64,000 nucleotides of DNA from Tolypocladium sp. Sup5 PDA-1 (lineage: Eukaryota; Ascomycota; Sordariomycetes; Hypocreales; Ophiocordycipitaceae): assembly GCA_000750105.3 (NCBI GenBank), contig JPHH03000003.1, forward strand, positions 1,116,001 through 1,180,000. The letters run 5' to 3'. The notes under the pieces were generated by a model that was not told the origin of the DNA, did no database searches, and saw nothing but the letters and a program-made list of their open reading frames with translations. The translations under genes were made by a program, and so were the position numbers. Numbering within the stretch: position 1 is the stretch's first letter; the number at the start of each line of letters is the position of its first letter. Shown one piece after another: positions 1-12,210 of the stretch.

Positions 1-740
1 TGTGGAGTAAATTATCAGACGACGTCAGCAACAATCCAGTGCTGAATCGATGTACTCTGGAGAAAGAGTAATGCTCAGGAGTGGTGCACGCTGCAGCATC
101 TCTCTTAATGAACGAAACCCTTTTCCTTGGTCAATTTCGTTAGGGTTTGGCGGATAATGGGATATTCTGGATACCGACAGGTTTGCTTTCAGTGTACCAA
201 GTAGATTGATCTCTCTACACGCTTATTGTCTTCGCGAGACAAGTCGCGACTCTTCACGCCCAAACAAAGTTTGCTTCAGTTTGCTTCAGTTGACTTCTTT
301 ATAATTCATGCGTGAGCTCTACAGTCGTAACCGCCCAGCCGGACAACTCCCCCTCCCATCCTCGCCAAGCAAATGTCGAAGCCTCCCACGCGCCGTTACC
401 CTCCCTTTACCTTCCATCGCCATGCAGTGCCCACATCTGCCGTGCCAATCGTCCCCTCCGACGTCTGCCTTTTCCCCTACAAAGTGTGTCGTAAATCCAA
501 ACATCATTGCTAGCTGGTCTTCTAGTGTATGGATGGTTCGCTCAAAAAAGCCCTGGCACAGAGGAGACGGGAGAGGAGGGAGGACGGTCTGCAAATGTAA
601 AAGGGGGCGACAAAGTGAAAAATGGGAAAACAAGGGGTTCTCAACAGCACAAGCCTGACTGGAGCCGTGCCATGAGGGGTATGATGGTCTAATCTTTTCT
701 ACTCTCGACACACGCCGCCAAAGCAAAAGCGCATGGATGT
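1..740. other. Intergenic, left edge
   Basis: No gene is supported here. The right part is the 3' flank of the kinesin gene. A partly duplicated TTTGCTTCAG unit lies at about 270-290. Reading frames of 60-147 codons at 308-762 overlap one another on both strands, have no recognisable domain and run into the kinesin 3' end, so I treat them as chance frames. Confidence 0.6.
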
Positions 741-3645
741 CTACGACTTGTTGAAGAACCAACTGCTCCGCTTGTTGGTGGCTCCCTCGTTCTGGATGGA
801 CTGGATGGTCGGCACGACTGGCGGAGCGTCGCCGCCGCCACCGCGCAGGGGCTTCGCAATGCGACTGCCAGCAGTAGCAAAGTTGAAGCCTGCACCGCCA
901 GCGTTGAGTCCGCGGGTGCTGCCGGCCTTGGCCGCCTCGAGGCGTTCTTTGACAGAGGCAAGCTGAACCTCGAACCTGAAGACACCGTTGTTAGCATGCA
1001 TTTCGCCCCGTGGTTCTGGGGCTTCATACTTGTGGTTGGCTGTCGCCATCTTGTCTTGGCTGTCCTGCAGGAGGCTCTCCAAGCTCTGGATGCGCTCGTT
1101 CCTCGCAATGAGCTTGCGCTCAGCAATAGCAACCTCCTTCTTGAGAGCCGAGTTCTGCTCAACCAGCTGGCGCTGAACCTGAGTGAGCTGCTCCAGGTTC
1201 CTCTCCAAAAAGGCCATCTTCTTCTGCTGGGCCCGGTTGTTGGACGACCGCAGCACGTTGTTGTACTGCTCACGCGTCTCGTCCAGCGAGATCTCCAGCT
1301 CAACGACGCGCTCGCAGCGGTTCTGCAGGTCTCGCATGAGACTCTTCTTCATCACGTCGAACTCGGCAATCTGCTGTTGGATGGTCTTGCCGTTGGCCAT
1401 CGGCGCAGCAGCGCCGGTCTTGACTCGCTGCTGCAGGTCCTCGATGAGCGTCTTCATCCTCGAGTTCTCGGACGCCTTTTGAGCAAGGTCCGTCTTCATC
1501 TCATCGACGAGCTGTGTCTGGACCGTCTGCCGGTTTGCATAGGCATCCTCGAGGCGCGCCTTGACCTCCTCCACGTCACCGTCGCTCAGGTTCCGGGTCA
1601 AGGCGTCCTCGTACTGCTGCTGCAACACCTCCAGTCTCTCCTCGAGCTCTTGTCTCCGACGAGCATCCATGTCGCTGGACGAGGCGCCGTACATGGACAG
1701 CTCTGCTTGCCTGACAATGCCTTGCGTCTCCACCAGCTTCGCTCGGAGCGTCTTAAACTCGTCGGGTGCGATGTTGTCGCCTATTGTGCTTTGTTCGTGT
1801 AGCGTGTCGATGTGTTGGATCGCCTCGCTGATCGAGCGCTCGTTCTCGCTAAAGACATCGCCGCCGAGATCGAAGCCGGCCATCATCTTGGCCATCTTCT
1901 CGGCCTTTTTCTTCTCCTTTTCGTCAAACGCCGCCCCGTTTTCCTTGGCGCTCATCTTGACATCCAGGAACTGCTGCTTGACATCATCCAGCTCGGCGGT
2001 AAGCTCCGAGTTGGCCTCCTTCAGCGCATCCATGGTGATCTGAGCCTCCTTGCTCTCAAACGCTAATCGCTCGAGCTGCATCTTGAACTCATTCACATCT
2101 GTCGTGAGCTTTTCGTTGTCTTTGCCCAGTTTGCTGTTGTGGTCCTTGAGATAGGCCATCTCCTCCTTTGTCTCGCGGAGCTGCTTCTCGGCCGCCGTCG
2201 CATGCGTCTCCCTCTCTGCGAGCTGATCCTGCAGCTCATTTTCCCGGCGCAAGAACTCTTCGCGTTCATCCTTCTCCAGCGTCAAACTCGGGGTGCCAGC
2301 GCGCTCGGAGATTGTAGGAGTCTCTGATCGGCTCTCGGTGGGTGGCCGTGATGGCGTGGACGGCCGCGGCATCCTAGCTTCGGCCTTGGCCCCCGCAACG
2401 GCATCGGTAGACGCCGAATGCACCCATCTCTCCTTAGGGACCGACTCTCCGGCACGCCACAGCTGAACCTCCCCTTCCAAGTTTGAGATGTAGCTCTCAA
2501 AGTTGGTAACCTGGCCCTGGGCCTTCTTGAGCAGCAACTTGAGCTCGGCCGGGCTGAGCTCGGCATTGACCTTGGCCTTGTTCTTGATGGACTTGGCTCT
2601 CGTACCGAATCTCAGGGTGCTCAGGGTTTCGGCATCGTTGTAGCTGCTGGGGGAGCAGTTGATGATGAGGGTTGTCCGGCTGTTACCACCGAGGGACTCT
2701 TGCAGGATTCGCGTCAACTTGGAGTCTCGGTACGGGATATGCGACGATTTGCCATCGGTCAGGGCGTTGATGACCATGCCCAGGGCGCTCAAGCTCTTGT
2801 TGATTTTCTTGGCTTCCTCGAGCGTCTGTCCGCTGGCGCCAGTCTTCCCCACCTTTTCGCTACCGGCCAAATCCACCAGGAACAACTGACCGCTCTTCGC
2901 GGACCCGGTCTCGACATTCTTCTGGGTGATTGTGACGACGAAAATCGAATGCGATCGCGACGACTCTTGGTTCATGTTTGTAGCTGCCACGGCGCGGGAG
3001 TTGCCTCCCCTCCTCATCACCTCGTACACCTCCTGCACGCTCGAGACGTAAATCTCCAGCAGCCCCTTGACGTAGACGCCGCGGTTCTTCTCCTCGTGCA
3101 CCGGCAGGTTGTCGTTTTGCGGGGCCAGCAAATCTCGGATCCTCTCCATGTAGATCTCCATGTAGCTGACGCGAACGGTGTACTCGATTGTGCTGGGGCT
3201 CGACATGATGCTGGCGAAGATCTGCTCGACGATGCGCGGGATGACACCCCTGCCCTCCTCGTCATCGATGTTGGAGCCCATCATGGTATACGACTTGCCG
3301 GCGCCGGTCTGGCCATAGGCGAAGACGGTGCCGTTGTAGCCATTGAGGATATCGTCGACGGTGGATCGGATGGAGAAGTCGAAGATGTCCGACTGCTTGC
3401 ATTCCATGTCGAAGACCCTGTCGAAGGTAAAGGTGCCCTGCGCTTCCCTGGACTAGAATAGCAGTGTTAGCCAGGTGGATGCACGGCATTGCGCGAGATG
3501 GCCAGCCGCAGCACGGGGCGAGAAGTAGTACATCGAGAGAGCATGAGTCGTCCGAGTTGAACGACACGATGGGCTTGCCGCCGGAATCCAGCTCGATCCG
3601 GTTCTGGGGCCGGAACCGGGCCACGACCTTGATGCTGTTTGCCAT
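741..3645 (-). CDS. kinA: Conventional kinesin (kinesin-1) heavy chain
   Basis: Plus-end-directed microtubule motor carrying vesicles and other cargo along hyphae. Two exons: 3645-3532 and 3452-741, with a 79-nt phase-0 intron; joined product is 941 aa, close to the roughly 930 aa of fungal kinesin-1. The motor domain begins with VVARFRPQNR. The P-loop GQTGAGKS is at about residues 85-92, the switch I SSRSH at about 202-206 and the switch II DLAGSE at 232-237. After the neck comes a long heptad-rich coiled coil with a hinge of Pro/Ser/Thr at about 360-400, then a tail containing an arginine/glycine-rich stretch (RIAKPLRGGGG), where autoinhibitory and cargo regions lie in the family. The start is chosen because MANSIKVV matches the family N-terminus. 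No light-chain binding region is expected in fungi. Confidence 0.96.
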
Positions 3646-4891
3646 GATGACGCTATTGGTGTCGCGGCGAGGGTGCGGTCATGAGGCGCGGTTGCGCAGT
3701 CGACGTCAACGTCAGGTCAGGGGCGGTGGGCGGTGGGCGATGAGGCTCTCGACGCGACGGCCCGCGACCACCGATGGATGAGAGCGCAGCGAAACAGCAG
3801 CGATGACGCCTCCGTGGGAGCGGAGGAGCTGGACAGCGATGCCGAAACAGAAGAGCGCGGGCGGGCCAAAAGCAAATCGGCAAAAAGCACACCACGCGTC
3901 TGCAGCGAAAGGGGATGCGAGACAGGCACAGGCACACCCGAGGCTGTTGGGTTGTGGTGGTGTTGACTGGTGAGGTGGTGGATGGAGTGGAGGGACGCGC
4001 TGATTTGGGGGAGCAGCTCACGGGAGGAGCTGCGCTACAGAATTAAGTTGCGTACCTGAGGAATCCATCCATCCATGCTGTGTCGTCGCGGCCAGCTTTG
4101 ACCTAGCGCGACCACCGCTTTTTGGCACTGCCACGGGACCCTCCAACTCGACTGTTCAACCCCTGGTCAAACACTCCTCACCGTTGATCGCAAATTGTAA
4201 AGTCAAAGGAGTTAGGTTGGTGCACATATATCATTCCAGAGCGAGCTGATACCGCTTCTTCTTTATCGGTTTCATTGCATCTTTCAGTCCTATTCTAGTT
4301 CGTCAAGGCTCCGGGCAGTGACAGACTCACTAGCACGCCAAAGGTTCGCTTGGACCGTCGCTTCAACCACAGGCATAACGAGCACGCCCCAGGATCCCAA
4401 GGCCCTCTCCGTGGCATAAACGCCTCCCTCGAGTGCCTTTGTTCACATCGCCCCTTTCACATGACTTCACGTGGGCTTCCCACCGCAATGGCAACTTGGT
4501 CATCTAGGCGTCTAAATTGCGGTGGGCTGCGGTGGGAGATTTGATCATGCGAGATACAGCACTCGCACCACTCTCCTCACCGGCATTAACGAAGCTTGGC
4601 TCCGCGAGTGCACAAGTCGCCAGTACATGGCCTCTGCGAGTACGTCTAAAGTGCAAACGCCAACCTGCTAAGAATTCCGAAGATTGTGATACAAGAAGCC
4701 AGTGGTGCCTCATGTCTGCCAAGCGCATCCCATGGTATAATCAGTCCAACACCTTGCACCAGAACGCCCGCAAGCTCCTCCGATATGAGTCTGGGTACAG
4801 GCCACAGGCCAGTGGAGAATCAAGCATCCGCAACCTCATAGGATGACCCGTTCCCCAGTGATCCCATCAGCCGGCCGTAGTATGGAAGGGC
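3646..4891. other. Intergenic, kinesin promoter and RAD6 3' flank
   Basis: Both flanking genes are on the minus strand, so this holds the kinesin promoter and 5' UTR and the RAD6 terminator region. A CACGTG lies at 4468-4473. Frames at 3653-4021 and 4517-4846 show no recognisable protein. I see no RNA gene. Confidence 0.6.
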
Positions 4892-5540
4892 CTAGTCCTC
4901 CCAGCTCTTCTCGACCGTCTCTCTGACCCGTTTCGTGTACTCCTTTCGGTTGTCCTTGTACAGGTTCGAGGCTTCGACGTTGGCTGGTGAGCCGGTGTTG
5001 GGGTCGTTGAGTAAACTGTAACCAGTGTCAGCGCACGTCGTCTCCAAAGCAACTCCGGCTTGCACGGCGAGAAAGCCATACCTCTGGATGCTGGTCAAGA
5101 CAGCGGCGACGTCGTATGTGGGGCTCCATCTGTTCTGCAGAATGTCCAGGCAGAGCTCGCCCGTCGCGTACACGTTGGGGTGGAACATTTGGCTGATGAA
5201 CTTGACTTGTGGCGGTTTGTTCGGGTACTGCTCCTCAAACTGCATGACCAGTCTGAATGTACCGTCTTCGAAGGGAGTATCGGCCGGTCCGATGATGACG
5301 GCGTTCCTGCACGATGATCGGTAAGTCCATGATTTTGCCACCAGAGATGTATGCCTCTCGACTCTGGCGAGGGGGACGAACCACGTCATGACGTTATCCG
5401 GGATGGGCGACGCAGACACGCCGGCTGGAGGGTCCGTCTGCATGCGCTGCAGAAGAGTTAGCTGGGTTACGGACAAGAGTCGAGTCGCAGCTTCACACCT
5501 TGAAGTCACGCATCAGACGACGTCGAGCTGCCGTAGACAT
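4892..5540 (-). CDS. rad6: Ubiquitin-conjugating enzyme E2, RAD6/UBC2 type
   Basis: E2 enzyme that, with Rad18 or Bre1, ubiquitinates PCNA in post-replication repair and histone H2B in chromatin, and with Ubr1 serves the N-degron pathway. Four exons read by eye: 5540-5499, 5446-5382, 5306-5082, 5015-4892; total 151 aa, the usual length for a fungal Rad6. The N-terminus STAARRRLMRDFK and the segment FHPNVYATGELCLDILQ place the catalytic cysteine at residue 88, as in Rad6. There is no long acidic C-terminal tail of the S. cerevisiae kind; the protein ends EKSWED. Exon 1 has only 14 codons, so the true start is easily missed. It is divergent from the thiolase gene, with 779 bp between starts. 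Confidence 0.96.
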
Positions 5541-6319
5541 CTTGGCGAGTCCAGCGTCCTGGCTGGTGGCGATCCTGGAGAAAAGAGGAGGCGCTTGCTC
5601 GAGGAGAAGCCCGTGATGTTTTCGCGGAGCAAGCTTCGATCCTGTATGGTCCCGTGGCCTGCGAGAGTTGACGAGTCTTGGGTGCTGCCTCGTCAAGGAG
5701 ATTGGGTTTTGTCATCGAGCGCCCTCGGACCATGGACCGTTGAGAGCTGTGACTGACTGAGAGACTGCCCACCAATCACGGAGGGGCTGATGATGGGCCA
5801 ATCACTGGCCCTTTCACAAGGTACGTACATGGCGTCATCACGTGATTTCGCATCAATCGCGGAACATGTCACGTGCAGGCGTTTCGAGCGTGCCTCAGAA
5901 TGCCTACACTGCCCGTTTCGAGCCATGGCCATAAAAGCTATATGAGACGATTCTATGAATCATCATTTTATGACATGAGCGATGCGTACCCGGCGTCGCA
6001 TTTTGGCTAAGCGAGTCTGCAGCTGCTGGCAAGCCGTTCTTGCAGCACGGTCTGCTGGCGCGCGTTGGTGACAGTTGGACAGTTGCCAGTCGTGGAAAGT
6101 CGCCTCCACTCGGTTCCGAACTTCCGCCTTCCCTTCCCCGGGATGCCGGCCTCCCCCGCTCTAAGCCGAAGCGTACCGAGCTGCGACCTCCCGCGCCACC
6201 ACTTCTTACAAACTGCACCCCGGTCCTCCATCCTCGGTTGACCTCGTCCTTCCTTTTCCCACTCTGCTTGCGATTCTTTTTGGCGCTGTGCGACGAACTC
6301 CCCGGCCTGCCTTTCCAAG
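5541..6319. promoter_or_regulatory. Divergent promoter region, RAD6 / thiolase
   Basis: A 779-bp interval between two divergent starts. It holds two CACGTG E-boxes: one inside the 10-bp palindrome ATCACGTGAT at 5837-5846 and one at 5870-5875. The 6100-6319 part is C/T-rich, as expected for the thiolase 5' leader. The long minus-strand frames at 5904-6487 are antisense chance frames. Confidence 0.5.
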
Positions 6320-7670
6320 ATGCCCATTGCACAGCTCAGGTCGCCCAGACTGCCGGGCCAGCTCGCCCGGCATGTGAAAGCCGCGCGCCAGTTCTCTACC
6401 GGAGCGGCGCTGCGCAAGGAGCTCCAGGATGCCTACATTCTGAGCGCTGCCAGGACGCCGACGGGCAAGGTTCGCTTTGCACCTCATGCGCCCTCCCGTG
6501 CATGCTGTTAGCTAATTGTTGCCGCAGTTCAATGGCTCGTTCCTGTCCGTTCCCGCTCCCAAGCTCGGCGCCGCTGCCATCAAGTCGGCCCTCGAAAAGT
6601 CCAAGGTCCCGGTCGAGAAGATCTCCGACGTCTACATGGGCCATGTCCTGCAGGGCTCAGCCGGTCAGGCGCCGGCTCGCCAAGCGGCCATCTTCGCCGG
6701 CCTCCCCCAGTCGGTCGAGGCCATTACCATCAACAAGGTCTGCGCCTCGGGCCTCAAGGCCGTCGCTTTCGCTGCCCAGAACATCCAGATGGGTCTTGCA
6801 GAGGCGCAGATTGCCGGCGGCATGGAGAACATGTCGCGGGTTCCTTACTACGTGCCTCGTGCCAGCAGCCTGCCCCCCTTCGGCCACGTCAAGATGGAGG
6901 ATGGCTTGATCAAGGACGGGTTGACTGATGTCTACGACCAGTTCCACATGGGCAACTGCGCCGAGAACACGGCCAAGAACCACTCCATCACGAGAGAACA
7001 GCAGGATGAGTACGCCATTCAGTCGTACAAGAATGCGCAAAAGGCGTGGGCGGACAAGGCTTTTGCCGACGAGATTGTCCCCGTCACCGTTCCCAACAAG
7101 AAGGGCGACATCATCATCGACACCGATGAGGGCTTCAAGGATGTCAAGTTCGAGAAGATTCCTACTCTCAAGCCGGCATTCGTTCGCGATGGTACTGGTA
7201 CCGTTACCGCCGCCAACTCTTCGACTCTGAACGACGGTGCCAGCGCTCTCGTTCTGGGCAGCAAGGCCATTGCGCAACAGTATGGCTCCGGCTCTCGTGT
7301 CCTGGCCAAGATCTGCGGCTACGCCGACGCTGCTATGGCTCCCATCGACTTCCCCGTCGCTCCCGCCAAGGCCGTCCCCATTGCGCTGGAGCGCGCTGGC
7401 ATCACCAAGGACCAGGTTGCTGTTTGGGAATTCAATGAGGCGTTTGCTGGTGTGATCCTGGCCAACCAGAAGATCCTCGGCCTCGAGGGCGCCAAGGTCA
7501 ACCCGCTCGGCGGTGCCATCTCCCTGGGACACGCTCTTGGCAGCTCAGGTTCGCGTATCCTGACGACGCTGCTGCACCAGCTCAAGCCCGGTGAGTATGG
7601 TGTTGCCGCCATCTGCAACGGCGGCGGTGCTGCTACGGCGATGGTTGTCCAGAGGGTGGAGTCTGTATAG
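6320..7670 (+). CDS. erg10: Acetyl-CoA acetyltransferase (thiolase), mitochondrial type
   Basis: Condenses two acetyl-CoA to acetoacetyl-CoA, or the reverse, feeding the mevalonate pathway and ketone or isoleucine catabolism. Two exons: 6320-6469 and 6528-7670, phase 0, 430 aa. The first ~28 residues are rich in Arg, Ser and Gln without acids (RSPRLPGQLARHVKAARQF), a typical mitochondrial presequence; the body starts at QDAYILSAARTPTGKF. The nucleophilic cysteine sits in NKVCASGLKA (Cys122), with NEAFAG, GHALGSSG and the second cysteine in CNGGGAA (Cys413). Fungi usually have two such enzymes; the leader points to the mitochondrial paralogue rather than the strictly cytosolic ERG10, so the symbol is by family only. 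Confidence 0.95.
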
Positions 7671-8133
7671 GGACGGATATGAGGGCATGTAGCGTCATGA
7701 ATTTTTTGTATTCAAACTGTGTAGGCGAATACCTTAGACATTTACGACAAAGGTGCGTCGTCACTTGAACATGTGCTTCATAGAGTTGCGACTTGAACAA
7801 CTCCACAATTATTCACCAAACTATCGTACCCGTCATGGCACTTGTTCCGCCATCTGAGAGAAGCCCACGATTCTATTTTCAGCACCGTAAATGATTTATT
7901 CTCTGTATATTGCTCTCTACCGCTCAATTGACTATGTATCGTGTCAAGATTTGCGTATTATTATATCACGATCAAGGAGTGTTGTGAGTGTGCAGCACGG
8001 CCCCGCCAACACCTACATCTCAGCTACCCTGCACCTGGCCCCATCACATCCTCTGCTCACCTCACACTTCCTCATCGCGGCTCTCCAGGTTGCAACCTCC
8101 GCGCAACTTGGCCCCCGCATCACCACCCATGCC
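7671..8133. other. Intergenic, thiolase 3' flank and PCI-gene promoter
   Basis: AT-rich downstream of the thiolase stop and C-rich just before the next start, as for a 3' UTR followed by a promoter. Nothing else recognised. Confidence 0.6.
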
Positions 8134-9863
8134 ATGCCTCTCGTCACGCAGTTCCTGTCGCAGATCCGGCAGCACGTCCGCACCCAGCGCGGCGACCTGC
8201 TGCGCTCATGGCTGCAGGTCGAGCCCAACTCCCCCCAGCAGTACCACGACCTCGCGGCGGAGCTACGCAGCGCGTTCTCCGACAACAAGAAGCTCGAGGA
8301 CGTGGTCGAGAAGTGCCTGCCAGAGGAGGACGACGTCCCCGACGGGCAGGCGACGGCTTGGCCGAGCTTCCAGACGTTCATAACGACGTATCTGACGCTG
8401 TGGAGGGACATCAACCACGATGACTTGCTGGGGGCGCATGAGCTGCTCACGGCTTTGCTAACGTGAGTTTCCTTCTCACTGCTGGCCAAGTTGAACAAGA
8501 ACTGACAGAAGGGCCTCATGTAGCGCGTGCAGCACTGCGTTCACGCACCCTCAGTATGGCCACATTCTGCTCCAGCTGAGCATGTCGCTCTGCGAGTCCC
8601 TGTCGCGCTTCACCATGCGGCTCAACCGACGGCCAGACCTTACGCGCCGCCTCCGCGCTAGAGACGAAGAGGGCGCCGGCAAGACCGTGGCCGAGACGTC
8701 GGCGGAGATTATCCAGAAGTTCTTCTCGACGTGCTTGATGGACCGCTCGGCCGGCCGCAAACCGGAGGGCAAGAAGGTCGGCGTGTACATGTTCGCAAAC
8801 CTCACCCTGAAGCTCCTGTTCGCTGTATGTTCTTGCCTCCCCCGGCCATGTACGCTCACTGAGGACGGAAGAGAATTGTGCTGACACGGCGATACAGTGC
8901 AGGAAAACGAACCTGGCGACCATGATCTTTCGCAACATGTCGTCCAGCTCCCCACCCTTGGGCCTGTATCCGGCCTCACAGCAAGTCGCCTACCTCTACT
9001 ACCTAGGTCGATTCAACTTCTCAGCCAACCACTACCGGCGCGCTGCTCTCGCTCTCGAGCAAGCCTACCTCCAGACTCCTTCCCAGTTCGCCTCCCACCG
9101 TACCAGCATCCTTACTTACCTAATCACATCCAACATGCTCCTTGGCCGCTTCCCTTCCGCCAAACTCCTCCAGCGGCCCGAGGCGCAGGGCTTGGGCGTC
9201 GTCTTCTTGCCCTTGTGCCAGGCCATCCGGTCCGGCAACTTTATCCAGTTCCAGCAACACCTGGCCACGCACGAGTCGTGGCTGTGGGACAAGGGCGTCT
9301 ACATTCAACTCAGCTACCGTCTGCGCCCGCTGCTGTGGCGGTCCCTCGCGCGCAAGACATTCCTGTTGACGTACGTACCTCCAACCGACGCATCGTCTCG
9401 GAAAGCCGCGACGCTGGACCTCGCGGATCTGTACACGGTTGCGACGTATGTCCAGCGTCGCGTCGAAGGCTGGCTGCCATCGAGCCAGGTCGTCCGCGGC
9501 CAGCCACCCGCACACCTCAACCCCCTCTTCCTCCAGGCCGTCACAAGCAACGTCCACATCCTCTCAGAAACCACGCTGGTCCCCCCTCCGGGCGGACCCA
9601 AGAAGCTGTCTCCGAACGAAGGCTTGATCTACGGCAATCGGCCCGTCAAGCTCCACGACATGGAGATAATGCTCGCCACGCTCATCCAAGCAAATCTGAT
9701 GCACGGGTTCGTGGCCCACGGCCAAGGCAGATTCGCTATCATCGGCGCCAAGGCAAAGGGGCCAGTCCTGGCCGGCTGGCCCCCCGTCTGGCAGGCCATT
9801 CAGGAGAGGAGGTACGAGGAGGAAATTGATCTGAATACAGTGCCAGGATGGGTAAAGAGCTGA
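8134..9863 (+). CDS. PCI-domain protein, Thp1/PCID2 type (TREX-2 candidate)
   Basis: Likely subunit of the nuclear-pore-associated TREX-2 complex, which with Sac3 couples transcription to mRNA export. Three exons: 8134-8462, 8524-8824, 8898-9863; 531 aa. The C-terminal half has the helical PCI layout: LLFACRKTNLATMIFRNM, then ASQQVAYLYYLGRFNF, a repeat-like NHYRRAALALEQAYLQTP, and ILTYLITSNMLLGRFPS, matching PCID2/Thp1/Csn12 in order and spacing. The winged-helix end contains DMEIMLATLIQANLMHGFVAH. The N-terminal helix FLSQIRQHVRTQRGDLLRSWLQVEP differs from the fungal Csn12 N-terminus I know, so I favour Thp1 over Csn12. Assignment within the family is inference. Confidence 0.8.
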
Positions 9864-10682
9864 GAATTAGATGAACGAGGGGAGCTGCAAATGTTCAAAT
9901 ACTCATCACTGTCCAGGCAAGGCTTGGAAGACGAAATATACCCATGTAGTATGCACTGTATAATCAAAAGGTGTCATTGACAAAGATGAGCGAATTTAAA
10001 ATGAAATCAGATTCGCTATATTTTCGGCCCTAAATCGCCGTGTCCAAAAGCCCCTTTGCGGGAGGCATGATTCGTGAGCATATGATCTCATTCATCTTAA
10101 GAAGATGGTAAAACCCCTGGTAAGAAGCGTGTTCTGAAAATTCCCCCTCTCTGTATTCTTCCCCAATATACATGAATCATCCCAAAAAGGTTCGCTTTTT
10201 TGCCTTTTCCCAATCCGAATCTCCGATGCTCAAAGGGTATCGACTGAGAACAAGAATAGTTGAAAGAAGAAGAAATGCCGTTAAAAAGAGGCCGTTGGAT
10301 TGAAGGCCCCAAGTGGGTGGTGGTTGGTGGTTATGGTGGAGGAGCGTGAGAACGCAACGGAACGCGGCTGGGTTGTCAAAGAGACAATAAACACTATCGC
10401 CGATAGTTTGCGTGGCTCATATATATAAGAACGGAATAATCAAAAAGCGCCGTCGACAGGCGATATTGAGGAAAGATGTTTGCGACGAATGTTAGATAAT
10501 GCCAGCCGCTGGAAGTGAAGGCGCAACTATGGTTATGAGCTGGATTGCGAAGAGATGTTGCAGAGAGCAGCTGAAATAAGGGGTAAAGCGGCTCTGAAAA
10601 GTGCAGTCAAAAACTTGACACTGAAGAAGATTAACAGGGAGCGGCTGGCCGGAAACGAAGCTCAAGTTGTGAAACGCTCCCT
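9864..10682. other. Intergenic between convergent genes
   Basis: An 819-bp interval between the stop of the PCI gene and the stop of the SUN gene, so both strands should carry 3' UTRs here. AT-rich runs are common, including TATATATA near 10418-10427. No supported gene. Confidence 0.6.
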
Positions 10683-12210
10683 CTAGAAGAGGCAAGTAGC
10701 CGCGATGAAGGCGACGACCAGGCCTGCCACGGCGGCGCTGCCTTGTTGCCGCACAGCCTCTCCCTTCTTCTCGGTAGTCTTTGGTGCACTGCTCGACGTT
10801 GTTTCGGTGGCAGACGTGGATGACGCTTCGGAGCTATTCTGCGTTGAACCAGAAGACGTGGTGCCGTTCTCGTGGAAGATGCCAGGCAACAAGGTAGGTT
10901 GGCTAGTGCTGCTGGTTGTGGTGGGTGGCTCAGTTGAAGACGTCGTTGGCGCCTGCGACGTAGTCGTTGGCACGGAGCTCGTCGAAGTGGTCGTTGGAGT
11001 CGACGACGTAGATGTGGTCGTAGGCACAGCGCTGGTAGTCGGCTGCTGTTTCGTTGTGGGTTGCGGAGTGGGCGTCTGCATCTTGGAAGAAGGCTGCTGG
11101 CTACTGCTACTGCCGCCGCCACCGCCACCCGAGCCGTCGAACGCGATAATGTTTGCCGTCTTGCCCTTGGAAACAGTGACGACGCAGAAAGCCGCGTCAC
11201 CAGCACCGAGAGCCGCCAGCGTGCTATCAACCTTGCCTGAACCAGAAGGGTCGATCTGGCATGGCAATCCGTTGCAACCGCCGTCGGGGCATTCGATCTT
11301 CACACCAAAGCCGGGGTTGTTGCTCTTCAGACCGGAAGACTCCCAGATTGGGTTCCAGCCGAGCTTGACAAAGGTCTGGCCATTGGAATCGGTATTGGCA
11401 CCTGCGACAAACGGACTCCAGTTGCCAACGGGGGTGCTCGAGTCACCCCAGACGCAGCCCTCGGAACCAGTGCCGGGAGGGTTGATGTAGAAGCTGTTAT
11501 CACGGTCAGTGAGAGGTTTCGCAAGAGAAGATTGGGGTCCGCCTTACTGAGCAGCCGTTGCGCACCAGTAGTCGGTGTTAGGAACAGCAATAGTAGCCTC
11601 CGAGTCGACGAGAGTAGGGATAAGCATGGCCTCGTTACCGGGCAGAACAGTTTGACACCAAGACATTTGGCTCTTGCACTTGTTGATAGCCTTGACAGAG
11701 CCAGTGCCCTGTACACAATTCGGCTTGTTGGGGAATGGCTTCTTAATGTTGCCGTCCTTGTCGCAATACAATCCACCATTCTGGACACACAAGTCAGTGC
11801 CGCGCATAGGAAAGGGGTGAGGGGTACGGGCAGCCTACCATTGACTGGGGATAGCTGTATGTCGAGTCGGGATCCCACTGCGCCATAACCATGCCCGGCT
11901 TGCAGGCGATGGGGCAGTAGTTGCCCGGCTTGCACTCCTGATCGGGGCTCATGGCCCAGCCGGCGTTCTTCGCATTGGGAGTAATGGCAACGAGGTTGGG
12001 GTCGTCAGACGGGAAAGCGCACGATCCTCCGCGCTTCACGTTCTCGAGAAGGCCCACCTCCGCCCGGGAGTGGATGGACCCATGAAGATGGTGGTTAAAC
12101 TTTCGCTGCAGCTGGTGCACGCGTCGGTGTGTTGACGTGGCTTCGCAACCGGGAGCGGAGAGGAGGATCGCGGCCGACCCCAGGAAGGCCTGGATAGAAG
12201 AGAACTTCAT
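10683..12210 (-). CDS. SUN-family cell-wall protein (GH132), predicted GPI anchor
   Basis: Secreted wall-remodelling protein of the SUN family (yeast Sim1/Uth1/Nca3/Sun4; Adg3-like in other fungi), with reported beta-glucan activity in family GH132. Three exons: 12210-11839, 11780-11548, 11493-10683; 471 aa. A signal peptide occupies about residues 1-24 (hydrophobic IQAFLGSAAILLSA). The SUN domain runs from CAFPSDDPNLVAITP through NAGWAMSPDQ, CKPGNYCPIAC and NGGLYCD, with the usual set of cysteines. After about residue 315 comes a long Ser/Thr/Pro-rich region, a typical O-mannosylated spacer, then a hydrophobic tail (AAVAGLVVAFIAATCLF) without a basic end, which suggests a GPI anchor. The Ser/Thr spacer and tail place it with the GPI-type rather than the short secreted SUN proteins. 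Confidence 0.92.

Noticed and set aside
996..1802. 268-codon plus-strand frame rich in Leu
   Set aside because: Antisense to the kinesin coiled coil, whose Gln/Glu/Lys codons read as Leu on the other strand.
6657..7532. 291-codon minus-strand frame
   Set aside because: Antisense to the thiolase exon 2; no domain.
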